Shown here one piece after another: positions 1 to 8,574 of a stretch of 41,481 nt of DNA. The position numbers and the translations under genes were made by a program. This stretch comes from an uncultured Collinsella sp. Lineage in GTDB: Bacteria > Actinomycetota > Coriobacteriia > Coriobacteriales > Coriobacteriaceae. Each line of letters opens with the position of its first letter. Position 1 is the first letter of the stretch. The notes under the pieces are model-generated. The model made no database searches. It was not told the origin of the DNA and saw nothing but the letters and a program-made list of their open reading frames with translations. The stretch is taken from positions 1 to 41,481 of the forward strand of contig URNM01000004.1 of the NCBI GenBank assembly GCA_900549185.1, read 5' to 3'.

Positions 1-51
1 ATACGATATCGCTCAGTGTCTCGTGGGCTCGGAGATGTGTATAAGAGACAG
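1..51 (+). other. Sequencing-adapter artefact (Nextera P7/Read 2 adapter)
   Basis: Bases 18-51 match the Nextera Read 2 transposase adapter exactly, ending in the Tn5 mosaic end AGATGTGTATAAGAGACAG (33-51). Bases 1-9 match the 3' end of the Illumina P7 oligo with one mismatch, and bases 10-17 (CGCTCAGT) sit where the 8-nt i7 index belongs. Translation across it gives MGSEMCIRDR, a peptide that recurs in databases as adapter contamination. Genomic sequence therefore starts at 52. The adapter comparison is from memory, but the match is long enough to leave little doubt. Confidence 0.97.
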
Positions 52-2575
52 GCTTATGGACATGCTCGAGGCGGGCGAGATCGACCTCATGCCCAACATC
101 TCCTACTCCGAGGAGCGCGCCCAAAAGCTGCTCTTTTCCTCGAACCCCGAGGGCACCGAGCGCTACTACATCTACGCCAGGCCCGACCGTGACGACCTCG
201 CAAAGGGTGACCCTCAAGCACTCCAGGGTCTCACTATCGGCTGCAACCCCGGCGTTATGCAAACCTTCGTTGGCCAGCAGTAGCTCGCCAACGAAGGAAT
301 CACCTGCACATACAGGGAGTATGACGGAGGCTCCGTTCTCTTCGACGCGCTCGCAAACAACGAGGTCGATGCCGTTATCATGAACGACACCATCTCGTCG
401 CCCGATGCGTCACCCATGTTCTACCTTGGCTCGAATGATTACTATTTTGCCGTTCCCAAAAGCCGCCCCGACCTGATGAACGACATCAATGCCGCCATGA
501 CGGCAATCGCCCGCGTCAACCCACGCTATAACGACGAAGTCAAATCTAACTACTCGACCCAAAACAGCGGTTCATCATCGCTCAACGGCCCCGAACGTTC
601 CTGGCTCAAAGCAAATGACAACACCATCACGCTCGGCTACATTACGGGCAAACTCCCCTACTGCAACGAGGACGAAGACGGCGAAATGGAAGGCTCGCTC
701 GCATCGCTTGCGACGACGCTACACGATAAATTTGGCATTACGGTCAAAACCGTCGCCTTTGATAGCTACAAGATGATGTCAAAGGCCCTGTCAAAGGGAA
801 GCATAGACGTTGCGCTGCCGGTATACCGAGATTACTGGTTTGCCGAGCAAACAGGCGTTGTGCAGTCGATATCGTTGGGGACCATATCCCTCACCGCCAT
901 CTACACCGGCAGCAACCTGAACAAAGACCTTCAGAACATCGCCTGTACCAAATCATCGTTTGTCAACAAAAATGCACTTGAAAGTCTGTTCCCCACAGCG
1001 ACCGTAACCGAATACCAATCCGACGATGAAGCGTTCGACGCCCTCAGGAAGGGAACGGCGCACTGCATCGTCGCTCCCAGTTCACGCGTAAAAACCATCG
1101 GTGACCGTTACGATCTCGAGGACTGCGAGACGGTCGAACTCCCTGACACCTGTGAGCTCTCGTGCTGGATTTCGCGCGGAAAGCCCGAGCTGCTGGGAAT
1201 CATCAACAAGGGCATCATCAATGCCGGAGAATCGCTCTCCGCAAGCAATTTCTCCTCCACGTCGTACACGGCCCAGGAATCCAACACGCTTCAATTCCTT
1301 TATCGCAACCGCACCGCCATTGCAGCTACCCTCATCGGTATGTTGTCGGTCGGCATCGTCCTGCTCATCTGGGCGCTCGTGCGCGCTCGAACCGAGCGCA
1401 AAAAAGCCGATGCCGCCAACGCCGCTAAGACGGCATTCCTCACGCGCATGAGCCACGACATCCGCACGCCGCTCAACGGCATCCTGGGCCTTATCGAGAT
1501 CGAGGAATTGAAGGAAGGCGATATGCAAGTCGCCCGCGAGAGCCGTGCCAAGGCGCGCGTTGCCGCCAATCACCTGCTCTCGCTGATCAACGACATCCTC
1601 GAGATGGGCAAAATCGAAGACCGCAAGCTAACACTGGAACATGCGCCTTTTAACCTCAAAAAGCTCTGTGACGATACGCTGGTGCTGTGCAAGCTCCGCG
1701 CATCCGATAACGGCATCACAATGCAGGACAATAGTCTGCCGTACGCCACGGGACCATACATGATCGGCAGTCCCACCCATATCCGACAGATTATGATCAA
1801 CCTGTTAAACAACAGCATTAAGTACAACAAGCACGGCGGCTCCGTCACCTTTAGCTCAAAGACCAAGCCACTCGATAACGGGCGCGCGCTCTTTTGCTTT
1901 AGCGTTTCGGATACCGGCATTGGCATGGCTCCCGAGTTTTTAAAGCATATCTATGAGCCGTTTGCACAAGAAGGTGACAATGCGCGCAGCAAGTTCCAAG
2001 GAACCGGCATGGGCATGCCAATCGTCAAGTCGCTTATCGAACTGATGGGCGGTACGATTGAGATTTCGAGTGAGGTTGGCGTGGGAAGTACGTTCAACGT
2101 CCAGATTCCGCTCGATATCGACAAGAACCCTCAGACGCGGGCAGATACGGTCGAGAGGGCGCTCGACTGCTCGCTCGCCGACATGAACGTGCTGCTCGCC
2201 GAAGACAACGAATTGAATGCCGAGATTGCCCAGGCGCTGCTCGAAAGCGAAGGCATTGTCGTAACTCGCGCCGCCGATGGCAACGAAGCGGTCGACCTAT
2301 ACGTCGGCCGTCCCGCCGGCAGCTTCGATGCGATTCTGATGGACATCATGATGCCGGGCATGGACGGCTACGAGGCAACCCGCGCGATTCGCCTGAGCGA
2401 GAAGGTCGATGCAGCCGACATCCCCATCATCGCGCTCACCGCCAACGCCTTCGCCGAGGACGCCAAGGCGGCACACGACGCCGGCATGAACGCCCATCTG
2501 TCCAAACCGGTCGACTTTAACAAGCTCAAAAACATGCTCGCCCGCATCAAGAAATACGGAGCTGTTTCGCTATAG
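52..2575 (+). pseudogene. Hybrid histidine kinase with solute-binding sensor domains, 5'-truncated and interrupted by an amber codon
   Basis: One reading frame runs from the adapter junction to 2575 but is broken by TAG at 281-283, after a Val-Gly-Gln-Gln stretch. The frame then continues with no indel (LANEGITCTY...). Domains in order: the end of a first SBP_bac_3-like solute-binding domain, a second SBP_bac_3-like domain (about 595-1240), one membrane segment (about 1305-1380), a HisKA box with phospho-His at 1454 (MSHDIRTP), an HATPase_c domain (N box LNNSIKYN, GTGMGMP) and a receiver with Asp at 2342 (LMDIMMPGMDG). The protein would sense a small molecule outside the cell and phosphorylate its own receiver. 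A restart at ATG 380 would give 731 residues without an export signal, so the copy is probably inactive unless TAG is a sequencing or assembly error. TAG is one base from CAG, TGG, AAG or GAG. The receiver is closely similar to that of the kinase at 3166-5358. Confidence 0.85.
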
Positions 2576-2613
2576 TTTGTGCTCAACCACCATACGCAGC
2601 AGAAAGGAAGCCA

Positions 2614-3096
2614 ATGATGTTTAGGCCCTTACGTCGAAAGAAACGCGCCATCACTGACGAGGAAGCGCGCAAGTTGCTCGCCACCTGCAAGCGCGGCGTC
2701 TTTGCCGTCAACGGCGATGATGGCTACCCGTACGCCATTCCCGTCAACTACTTCTTCGACGCCGAGCACGACAAGATCTATTTCCATGGCGCCAAAGCCG
2801 GCCACAAGGTCGACGCACTCAAGCGCGATGACAAGATCTGCTTTACCGTTTACGGTAACGAGTGGTACAAGGACGATGACTGGGCTCCCTACGTTATGAG
2901 TACCGTGGTCTTTGGCCGTTGTCGCCTGGTAGATGAGGCGCCTGCGTTTATCGAGGACAAAGTCCGCCAGCTCGCGCTTAAGTACTACCCTTCTGCCGAA
3001 GAAGTCGAGGAGGAAATCGCCAAAGACATCAAGGGCGTCCAACTCTACGAGATTTCGATTGAGCATCTTTGCGGCAAGCAGATTCAGGAGAAGTAA
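2614..3096 (+). CDS. Pyridoxamine 5'-phosphate oxidase-like (NimA-type) flavoprotein
   Basis: A 160-residue protein with the split-barrel FMN-binding fold of the PNPOx/NimA group. Visible marks are an N-terminal helix (EEARKLLATCKRG), the strand pair around YPYAIPVNYFFD, the FHGAKAGHKVDAL segment typical of the flavin-phosphate site, and a C-terminal LYEISIEHLCGKQ. Relatives act as FMN- or haem-binding reductases, including nitroimidazole-resistance proteins; the substrate cannot be read from the sequence. The start at 2614 follows AGAAAGGAAG at 2601-2610. It lies 38 bp after the hybrid kinase stop and ends at a hairpin shared with the convergent kinase gene, so it may be co-transcribed with the kinase, though nothing links them functionally. 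Confidence 0.85.
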   Translation: MMFRPLRRKKRAITDEEARKLLATCKRGVFAVNGDDGYPYAIPVNYFFDAEHDKIYFHGAKAGHKVDALKRDDKICFTVYGNEWYKDDDWAPYVMSTVVFGRCRLVDEAPAFIEDKVRQLALKYYPSAEEVEEEIAKDIKGVQLYEISIEHLCGKQIQEK

Positions 3097-3123
3097 GCCC
3101 CTCAACAGGCCTCATCAATAGCA

Positions 3124-3163
3124 ATATGGCCCGGTTCCAACCCACCTCGGAACCGGGCCATAT
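3124..3163. terminator. Bidirectional hairpin between convergent genes
   Basis: A perfect 15-bp inverted repeat (3124-3138 with 3149-3163, stem ATATGGCCCGGTTCC) with a 10-nt loop sits between the stops of the flavoprotein (3096) and the leftward kinase (3166). There is no clear T-tract on either side, so termination strength is uncertain, but the position and symmetry fit a bidirectional terminator. Confidence 0.65.
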
Positions 3164-3165
3164 GC

Positions 3166-5358
3166 TTATGAAGCGTCGGCGGCTATGTGCGCAAGCGCCT
3201 CAACGAGCTCTTGCGAGCTCACAGGCTTGCTCAGGTGCGCGTTCATGCCCGCCTCACGCGAAAGCCTGCGATCGTCGGCAAAGGCGTTGGCGCTCACGGC
3301 GATAATCGGCGTGGTCGCGGCATCCTCGCGATCGAGCGCTCGAATCCGACGCGTGGCCTCAAGGCCATCGATACCGGGCATCATGATATCCATCAACACC
3401 ACGTCGTACTCGTGCGGCGCGCTCGCGGCAAACATCTCGACGGCAGACTCACCATCCTTAGCATGCGTCACGACGGCACCGGCGCGGGCGAGCGTAAACT
3501 GTGCAATCTCGGCATTCAGGTCGTTATCCTCTACGAGCAAAACGCGCAAGCCCTGGAGCGCATCGCCATCCCCCGCGTCCACGCGCACAGCCTGAGGAAT
3601 CTCGGAGCGCTCGCACTTCTCAAACGGCAGACGGATGGTAAACGTCGTCCCCTGCCCCAAGATGCTCGTAAAGCTCATGGTTCCGCCCATAAGCTCGACC
3701 AACTGTTTTGCGATAGGCGCACCCAGACCAGTTCCCGATGAAGCGCCTTCCACCTGTTGCTCCTCGCGACAAAACGGTTCGTAGAGGTGCTGTTGGAACT
3801 CCTCGCTCATGCCAATACCGTTATCGGCGATCGTGTATTCATAGACGGGGGCGCCATCCACTGGCTCCACCTCGCGGCACACCAGGCGAACATAGCCGCC
3901 CCGGCGGTTGTACTTAACGGCATTACCGGCAATATTGAGCAACAAGCGCTTGAGGTGCGTCACGCTCACCCGCGCATAGGGATGATTAAGCGTCTGCTGG
4001 TCGCAGATAATTGTCACCAGACGCTCCTCGGCCTGGCGCTCCAGAATATCGCGCACCTCGTGGTTGAGGGTCACCAAGTTTGTGGGAACAAGCTCCAGTT
4101 CGATCTGCCCGCTCTCCAGACGACTCATATCCAGGGCCTCGTTGGCAAGGTCGAGCAGCAATCCCGATGCCGTCCAGATCCTTGAGCGGCACTCGGTCTG
4201 CTTTTGCAGATCGTCCGCATTGCCATCGCCGACCTCAACCATACCGCGAATGCCGTTGATGGGCGTGCGCAGATCGTGGCTCATGCGACGCAGGAACTCC
4301 GTCTTTGCCGAGTTGGCAGACGAGGCCTCACGCGCCGCCTTTGCCAGCTTGTCGCCATAGTCGCGCTCCTGCTGCAGCAAGTCTGTCAAGCGTCGACGAT
4401 CAGCGCGGCGACGCACCATCACAACAGAGGCTACAACACCGCTGTAAAGCACCAGCACGCCGGCAGCGACAGCCGCGACGACCTCAAAGTAGCGCTGCGC
4501 CGAGGCATAGGTGTACACGTAGAATTTTTGCGCTTTGCCGTATGTGCCCAAATACCACTCGCCGTTGACGTTGACCAGTCGGACTTTGCCGGGCAGACAT
4601 CGATCCTTAATTTCGTCGACAATGATGGCGTCCGTCGCAGGCAGGTCGAACACGCCCAAGATGGTGGGTTCAACGGCGTTGGTCGCAACGACCTTGCCAT
4701 CGTTTTCGATCACGATATTGCCGCTATCGATGGTTTCATAACCTTCAAGCAGACTCTGCAGTTTGAGCGTATTGCCTGCAACCGCCTTCGCGCTCCGATG
4801 CCTTACCGCGATAACGATACCCTCGCCATCCTGCCGGGCCACGCAACCAATGTCTGCAACCGAATCATCCGCAAGCGTAATACTATCGGTATAAGACTTA
4901 AGCGGATGGGTTGCCACCTCCAACACGGGCGCTTCTTTGAGATACGTAGCAAGCGACTCGTAGCCCACGCCATCCGTCGAGGACTCGGACACCAAGTTGC
5001 CCGATGCGTCCGTCACGATCAGCGCACTCACGTTGAACTGGTCAGCATATTGCTCCAGCGCGGCGTTATCCACCGAGCCGTCGCGCTCCATATCGCGCGC
5101 CGCCTCTCCGGCGATCTCCATAACGCGAATCAGGTTTTTGGTCGTATAGGCGCTATTGAATGCATCGTAGGAAAGGCTCTGCGTCGCCACGTAATCGACA
5201 ACGTCGGCAAAGCGCTGCTCGGCCTGGGCTGTCGTGTAACCGTAGCTCATCATGCCGGCAACAACCGAGAGCGCTATCCCCAACAGGGCGGCAATGAGCC
5301 ATACCCATGCCGAACGATCGTCCCGCTCCCCTACGGCGTGGTCGGGCGCATCGATCAT
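3166..5358 (-). CDS. Hybrid sensor histidine kinase with periplasmic sensor and C-terminal receiver
   Basis: A 730-residue membrane kinase. An N-terminal membrane helix (about residues 15-37) and a second one (about 290-315) bracket an extracytoplasmic sensor domain that looks like a dCache-type fold. A HisKA box follows with phospho-His 361 (MSHDLRTP), then HATPase_c (N box NIAGNAVKYN, GTGLGAPI) and a receiver with Asp 657 (LMDIMMPGIDG). No output or HPt domain is visible, so the signal must leave through an unlinked partner. ATGA at 5355-5358 overlaps the stop of the upstream solute-binding lipoprotein gene, which implies translational coupling. The likely arrangement is that the lipoprotein binds a ligand and this kinase transduces it. 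The kinase and receiver domains are closely related to those of the interrupted gene at 52-2575, in which the binding domains are fused in. Confidence 0.9.
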   Translation of the reverse strand: MIDAPDHAVGERDDRSAWVWLIAALLGIALSVVAGMMSYGYTTAQAEQRFADVVDYVATQSLSYDAFNSAYTTKNLIRVMEIAGEAARDMERDGSVDNAALEQYADQFNVSALIVTDASGNLVSESSTDGVGYESLATYLKEAPVLEVATHPLKSYTDSITLADDSVADIGCVARQDGEGIVIAVRHRSAKAVAGNTLKLQSLLEGYETIDSGNIVIENDGKVVATNAVEPTILGVFDLPATDAIIVDEIKDRCLPGKVRLVNVNGEWYLGTYGKAQKFYVYTYASAQRYFEVVAAVAAGVLVLYSGVVASVVMVRRRADRRRLTDLLQQERDYGDKLAKAAREASSANSAKTEFLRRMSHDLRTPINGIRGMVEVGDGNADDLQKQTECRSRIWTASGLLLDLANEALDMSRLESGQIELELVPTNLVTLNHEVRDILERQAEERLVTIICDQQTLNHPYARVSVTHLKRLLLNIAGNAVKYNRRGGYVRLVCREVEPVDGAPVYEYTIADNGIGMSEEFQQHLYEPFCREEQQVEGASSGTGLGAPIAKQLVELMGGTMSFTSILGQGTTFTIRLPFEKCERSEIPQAVRVDAGDGDALQGLRVLLVEDNDLNAEIAQFTLARAGAVVTHAKDGESAVEMFAASAPHEYDVVLMDIMMPGIDGLEATRRIRALDREDAATTPIIAVSANAFADDRRLSREAGMNAHLSKPVSSQELVEALAHIAADAS

Positions 5359-6224
5359 GACAGGCCCTCCGTATTCAAAAATGGTGCAGGGTCATCAAAG
5401 TACTTTGACACCAGGCGTTCCATGGTGCCATCGACAAGCATTTCTTGGTAGGCATGGGTGAGCTTAACGTCGATGCCGCGCGTATCGTTGAGATCGAAAG
5501 CGGTGCCCAAACCAACCTCCAGCAGCGGCTCATCCAAAATGCGATACGTCACACCATAGTCTTTTTCGTAGGTGAGCAGCGAAGACTCATGCGCGGCGAT
5601 GGCGTCGACCAGGCCCTCGACGAGCGCCGGGTTCAGGCATGAGCGGTCCGAAAAGCTGTAGAGCTCCTTGATCTGCGGAACGTTTTCATTTGTACGATTG
5701 AGCAAAATGTCCTCGGGCTTGGTAGTGGACTGGACCGCCACAACCTTGTCCTCAAGATCGGCAAGCGTGTAGATATCGCTCTGGGGATCGACCGCGACTA
5801 CCTGGCGGCTCGCAAGGTACGGGCCGGCCCAACAATACTCGTTCTCGCGACCCGTCATGCTAAAGCTGCCCATGACGCAATCGAGCTCGCCGCTCGCCAG
5901 CAGCTCTTTCTTCTTTTCCCAATCGATCAGCTGGTATTTTGGCTTGTAACCAATGTGGGCCAAAGCCTCGGTCAATATCTCGACATCCAGGCCAACGATA
6001 TCGCCGTACTCGTCGGTATACACAAACGGTGGATAGAGGTCGCTGCCGACGTTGAGCGTCTTAAGGTCGTCGTCTTTGACTTGCGAGGCGTCCAGTTTTT
6101 CTAATGCAGACGTCGAGGCTCCGTCATTCGACCCGGAACAGCCGGCTATCGCTACGACAAAGGCACACGCTACCGCAAGCGCAACAAACAACGATATGGC
6201 AACCGAGCGGCGAGGTCTTTTCAT
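5355..6224 (-). CDS. Solute-binding (SBP_bac_3) lipoprotein coupled to a sensor kinase
   Basis: A 289-residue family-3 extracellular solute-binding protein. The start at 6224 (MKRPRRSVAI) is chosen because it gives a clean lipoprotein signal ending AIAGC and has GGAG five bases upstream; the open frame extends to 6368 but the added residues are not signal-like. The mature part contains the polar amino-acid-type binding fold (YPPFVYTDEYGDIVGLDVEI, LDCVMGSFSMTGRE). Its final codon overlaps the kinase start at 5358 (ATGA), and no permease or ATPase is present, so it is more likely a sensory co-receptor than a transport component. Ligand specificity is unknown; amino acids or other small polar molecules are plausible from the family. 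Confidence 0.87.
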   Translation of the reverse strand: MKRPRRSVAISLFVALAVACAFVVAIAGCSGSNDGASTSALEKLDASQVKDDDLKTLNVGSDLYPPFVYTDEYGDIVGLDVEILTEALAHIGYKPKYQLIDWEKKKELLASGELDCVMGSFSMTGRENEYCWAGPYLASRQVVAVDPQSDIYTLADLEDKVVAVQSTTKPEDILLNRTNENVPQIKELYSFSDRSCLNPALVEGLVDAIAAHESSLLTYEKDYGVTYRILDEPLLEVGLGTAFDLNDTRGIDVKLTHAYQEMLVDGTMERLVSKYFDDPAPFLNTEGLS

Positions 6225-6266
6225 CGAGCTCCAGACGATCCTATTCACGGACTGAAATGCTAAAAA

Positions 6267-6275
6267 ATAATAGCA
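6267..6275 (-). promoter_or_regulatory. Candidate extended -10 promoter for the lipoprotein-kinase operon
   Basis: On the minus strand TGCTATTAT matches an extended -10 (TGn plus TATTAT), about 43 bp upstream of the chosen lipoprotein start, in an AT-rich patch unlike its surroundings. No good -35 lies at 17 bp. Confidence 0.4.
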
Positions 6276-6320
6276 AATGAAATCACTCGAGCGCCCAATG
6301 GTTACAGACGCCTTACCGTA

Positions 6321-6354
6321 CGGGGCCTTCCCGCCGACGCGGCAGAAGGCCCCG
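6321..6354 (-). terminator. Hairpin downstream of the PLP lyase gene
   Basis: A 10-bp GC-rich inverted repeat (CGGGGCCTTC, 6321-6330 with 6345-6354), with a nested 4-bp stem in its loop, begins 15 bp after the stop at 6369. No T-tract follows on the minus strand, so it may be a weak terminator. Confidence 0.5.
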
Positions 6355-6368
6355 CGCGAAGCTCTCAT

Positions 6369-7583
6369 TTACCGTGCATTAAAAACGTAGCGGTCCAGGC
6401 GGTCGCACGCCTCTCTCACGCGCGAAAGCGGCAGCGCCAGATTCACGCGAATGTGGCAGGGTCCGTGGAACGGGCGGCCGTCCTGATACCCCACGCCCAC
6501 GCGCGCTCCCTCGTCGAGCAGCCACTGAATATCGCGGCCATGCTCGCGGCACCACTCGGTGCAGTCCAGAAACACCATGTACGTGCCCTGCGGACGCGAA
6601 TAGGACACGCCCTCAAAATGCTCGTCCACGTAATCGCAGAAGTACTCGATATTGCCGGCAAGCACCTGGTTGAGCTCGTTCACCCACTCGTAGCCCTGCG
6701 GCTGGTAAGCACCGATAAGCGCATGCATGGAGAGGACATTCATCTCGTTGTAGTGGGTCTTGTCGGACACGGCGCACATGCGATCGCGCAGCGTCTCGTT
6801 GTAGACAATGTGGTAGCTGCCGACCAGACCCGCCAGGTTAAACGTCTTGCTCGGCGCATAGAGGGCAACCGTGCGCATGCGGGCATCCTCGCTCACCGAC
6901 TGCGTCGGGATGTGCTTGTGTCCCGGCAGGATGATATCGGACCAAATCTCGTCCGAGATTACCATGCAATCGTGCTGGCGATAGATGTCCATAGCGCGCT
7001 CGATCTCGTCGCGCTCCCATACGCGGCCGCAGGGATTGTGCGGCGAGCAGAACACCGCGGCATGGATGTGGTTTTGTGCGAGCTTGCGCTCCATGTCCTC
7101 AAAGTCCATACGCCACACGCCCTGGTCGTCGAGCTTAAGCGGGCTGTGGACAATGCGATAGCCCGCGGCCTCAATGGACTTGGTAAAGCCGATGTAGGTG
7201 GGGCTGTGGACCAACACCGCATCGCCCGGCTGGACATACGCGCGCAGCGTCGACACGACACCGCCCAGCACGCCGTTTTCGTAGCCGATATGCTCAGGTG
7301 CCAGGCCCTCGACGCCATTGCGGCGGCTCTGCCATTCGATGATGCGGTCAAAGTACTCGTCGCGAGGATTGAAATAGCCAAACATGGGATGCTGAGCGCG
7401 CTGAATGATGTAATCCTGGACCGTGGGCACCGTGGCAAAGTTCATATCCGCCACCCACATGGGGATGCGGTCGAAGCCCTCGTCGGGTGCGTTCGGAGCC
7501 ATACCGGGCATCTCACCCCAAGAGTCAACGGCGATGGAGTCCATGCCGTGGCGGTCGATAAGCGAGCTAAAGTCGTATTTCAT
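6369..7583 (-). CDS. MalY/PatB-family PLP-dependent aminotransferase / cystathionine beta-lyase
   Basis: A 404-residue fold-type I PLP enzyme of the MalY/PatB group, which cleaves the C-S bond of cystathionine or cysteine to give a thiol or H2S, pyruvate and ammonia. It shows the N-terminal MWVADMNFATVP motif typical of the group, Tyr130 for ring stacking (HSPTYIGF), the SPHNPCGRVW loop, Asp211 (ISDEIW) and the Schiff-base Lys246 (APSKTFNLAGL). Length is normal for the family. The start at 7583 has GGGAG nine bases upstream. It reads in the same direction as the lipoprotein-kinase pair but is separated from it by a hairpin, so it is probably its own unit. MalY-type proteins can also moonlight as regulators; nothing here shows that. 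Confidence 0.9.
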   Translation of the reverse strand: MKYDFSSLIDRHGMDSIAVDSWGEMPGMAPNAPDEGFDRIPMWVADMNFATVPTVQDYIIQRAQHPMFGYFNPRDEYFDRIIEWQSRRNGVEGLAPEHIGYENGVLGGVVSTLRAYVQPGDAVLVHSPTYIGFTKSIEAAGYRIVHSPLKLDDQGVWRMDFEDMERKLAQNHIHAAVFCSPHNPCGRVWERDEIERAMDIYRQHDCMVISDEIWSDIILPGHKHIPTQSVSEDARMRTVALYAPSKTFNLAGLVGSYHIVYNETLRDRMCAVSDKTHYNEMNVLSMHALIGAYQPQGYEWVNELNQVLAGNIEYFCDYVDEHFEGVSYSRPQGTYMVFLDCTEWCREHGRDIQWLLDEGARVGVGYQDGRPFHGPCHIRVNLALPLSRVREACDRLDRYVFNAR

Positions 7584-7695
7584 GCTGAACTCCCGTGCAA
7601 AGCGGATTGTTTTGGTAGGCGTTATTGTCCACCAGCACGGGCGGTTTTGGCGCGGGGTTTGGCGCTTAATTTGACGGGTGCGGACGAATGGCAGG

Positions 7696-8433
7696 TTAGC
7701 CTTGCGCGTCGTTGACGGCGACTACGGTTAGCTGGGTTTCGTCGACCGTAAACGATATGTCGAGCCCGGCGTAAGCCAAGTGGTAAATGCGGTTTGGCTC
7801 GTGCTTGCTGCCCGCACGGCGCGGGTCTTGGCGTAGGACCTCGACCAGGCCGGGGAGCTTTGTGGGCGAGACCATATCCTGCAGCGTCTGCGGGAACTCG
7901 ATGTCGAGCTCTTGCCACGGAGCATCCTCAATCCAGCCGCCCGTTGCATCCGGGTGGCAGTCCGCAAACGGAATGTAGGGCTTGATATCATAGATGGGCG
8001 TGCCGTCGCGCAGATCGGCCCCCAGCACATGGATGATGGGGCCGTCGTCGGTAAGCTCCACGCGGTCGAGCTTAACGCAGGTGAGACCGATAGGATTAGG
8101 GCGAAACGGACTGCGTGTGGCAAACACGCCCACACGTTCGGCTCCACCCAGGCGCGGCGGGCGTACGGTTTTCGACCACTTGGCATTGGTGCCAGACCTG
8201 TCCTGCGTCTTGGCATCGGCAGCTATGTCCTTAGCTGTGCCGCCGGGCGTGCCGTTTTCGAAGCGCCAGAGCAGCCATAGGTGAGAGAAGGAGTCCAGAC
8301 CCTCAACTGCTGCGCTGGAGGCAAATTCCGGCTCAAAAACGATGCGTCCCTGCAGATGGGGCGCCAAAAAGCTGTTGCGTGGGATGCCGAACTTCTGCGG
8401 CAGGTCGGTATGTATGTGTGCAATAGGTTCCAT
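7696..8433 (-). CDS. trmO: tRNA (N6-threonylcarbamoyladenosine(37)-N6)-methyltransferase TrmO
   Basis: A 245-residue TrmO/TsaA (UPF0066) protein, which uses S-adenosylmethionine to N6-methylate t6A37 in threonine tRNAs. The family's beta-barrel core is visible: IAHIHTDLPQKFGIPRN at the N-terminus, the hallmark ATRSPFRPNPIGLTCVKL, and YDIKPYIPFADC, followed by the usual C-terminal extension ending VVAVNDAQG. Two Met codons, at 8433 and 8442, are possible starts; neither has a clear ribosome-binding site. The frame stays open to 8997, but that part overlaps the divergent regulator gene and is not coding. It is divergent from the XRE-TipAS gene with about 130 bp between them. Confidence 0.9.
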   Translation of the reverse strand: MEPIAHIHTDLPQKFGIPRNSFLAPHLQGRIVFEPEFASSAAVEGLDSFSHLWLLWRFENGTPGGTAKDIAADAKTQDRSGTNAKWSKTVRPPRLGGAERVGVFATRSPFRPNPIGLTCVKLDRVELTDDGPIIHVLGADLRDGTPIYDIKPYIPFADCHPDATGGWIEDAPWQELDIEFPQTLQDMVSPTKLPGLVEVLRQDPRRAGSKHEPNRIYHLAYAGLDISFTVDETQLTVVAVNDAQG

Positions 8434-8500
8434 GCCGGCCATTGTACGGCATGAAGGTGTGGGGCGTTGCGCGCAATTCTTCGCCGCGGTTCCCCGTCGT

Positions 8501-8515
8501 GCAACCAACGGTTGC
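8501..8515. promoter_or_regulatory. Candidate operator next to the XRE-TipAS promoter
   Basis: GCAACCAACGGTTGC is a perfect 6-bp inverted repeat with a 3-bp centre. It lies directly upstream of the -35 of the regulator gene and between two divergent genes, where an autoregulatory XRE site would be expected. Confidence 0.45.
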
Positions 8516-8544
8516 TTGGAAGGGCACCTGCTGCCGCGTATGCT
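8516..8544 (+). promoter_or_regulatory. Promoter of the XRE-TipAS regulator
   Basis: TTGGAA (8516-8521), a 17-bp spacer and TATGCT (8539-8544) lie 30 bp before the start codon at 8575. The same two hexamers with the same spacing occur before the topoisomerase operon (33640-33668). Confidence 0.5.
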
Positions 8545-8574
8545 TAAGCCGCCAACCAGCAGAAAGGAGCCGCT

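Noticed and set aside
33..51. Tn5 transposon end as a real insertion
   Set aside because: It is continuous with adapter and index sequence at a contig edge, so it comes from library preparation.
23..52. Start codon and peptide MGSEMCIRDR for the first gene
   Set aside because: It is translated adapter sequence, not biology.
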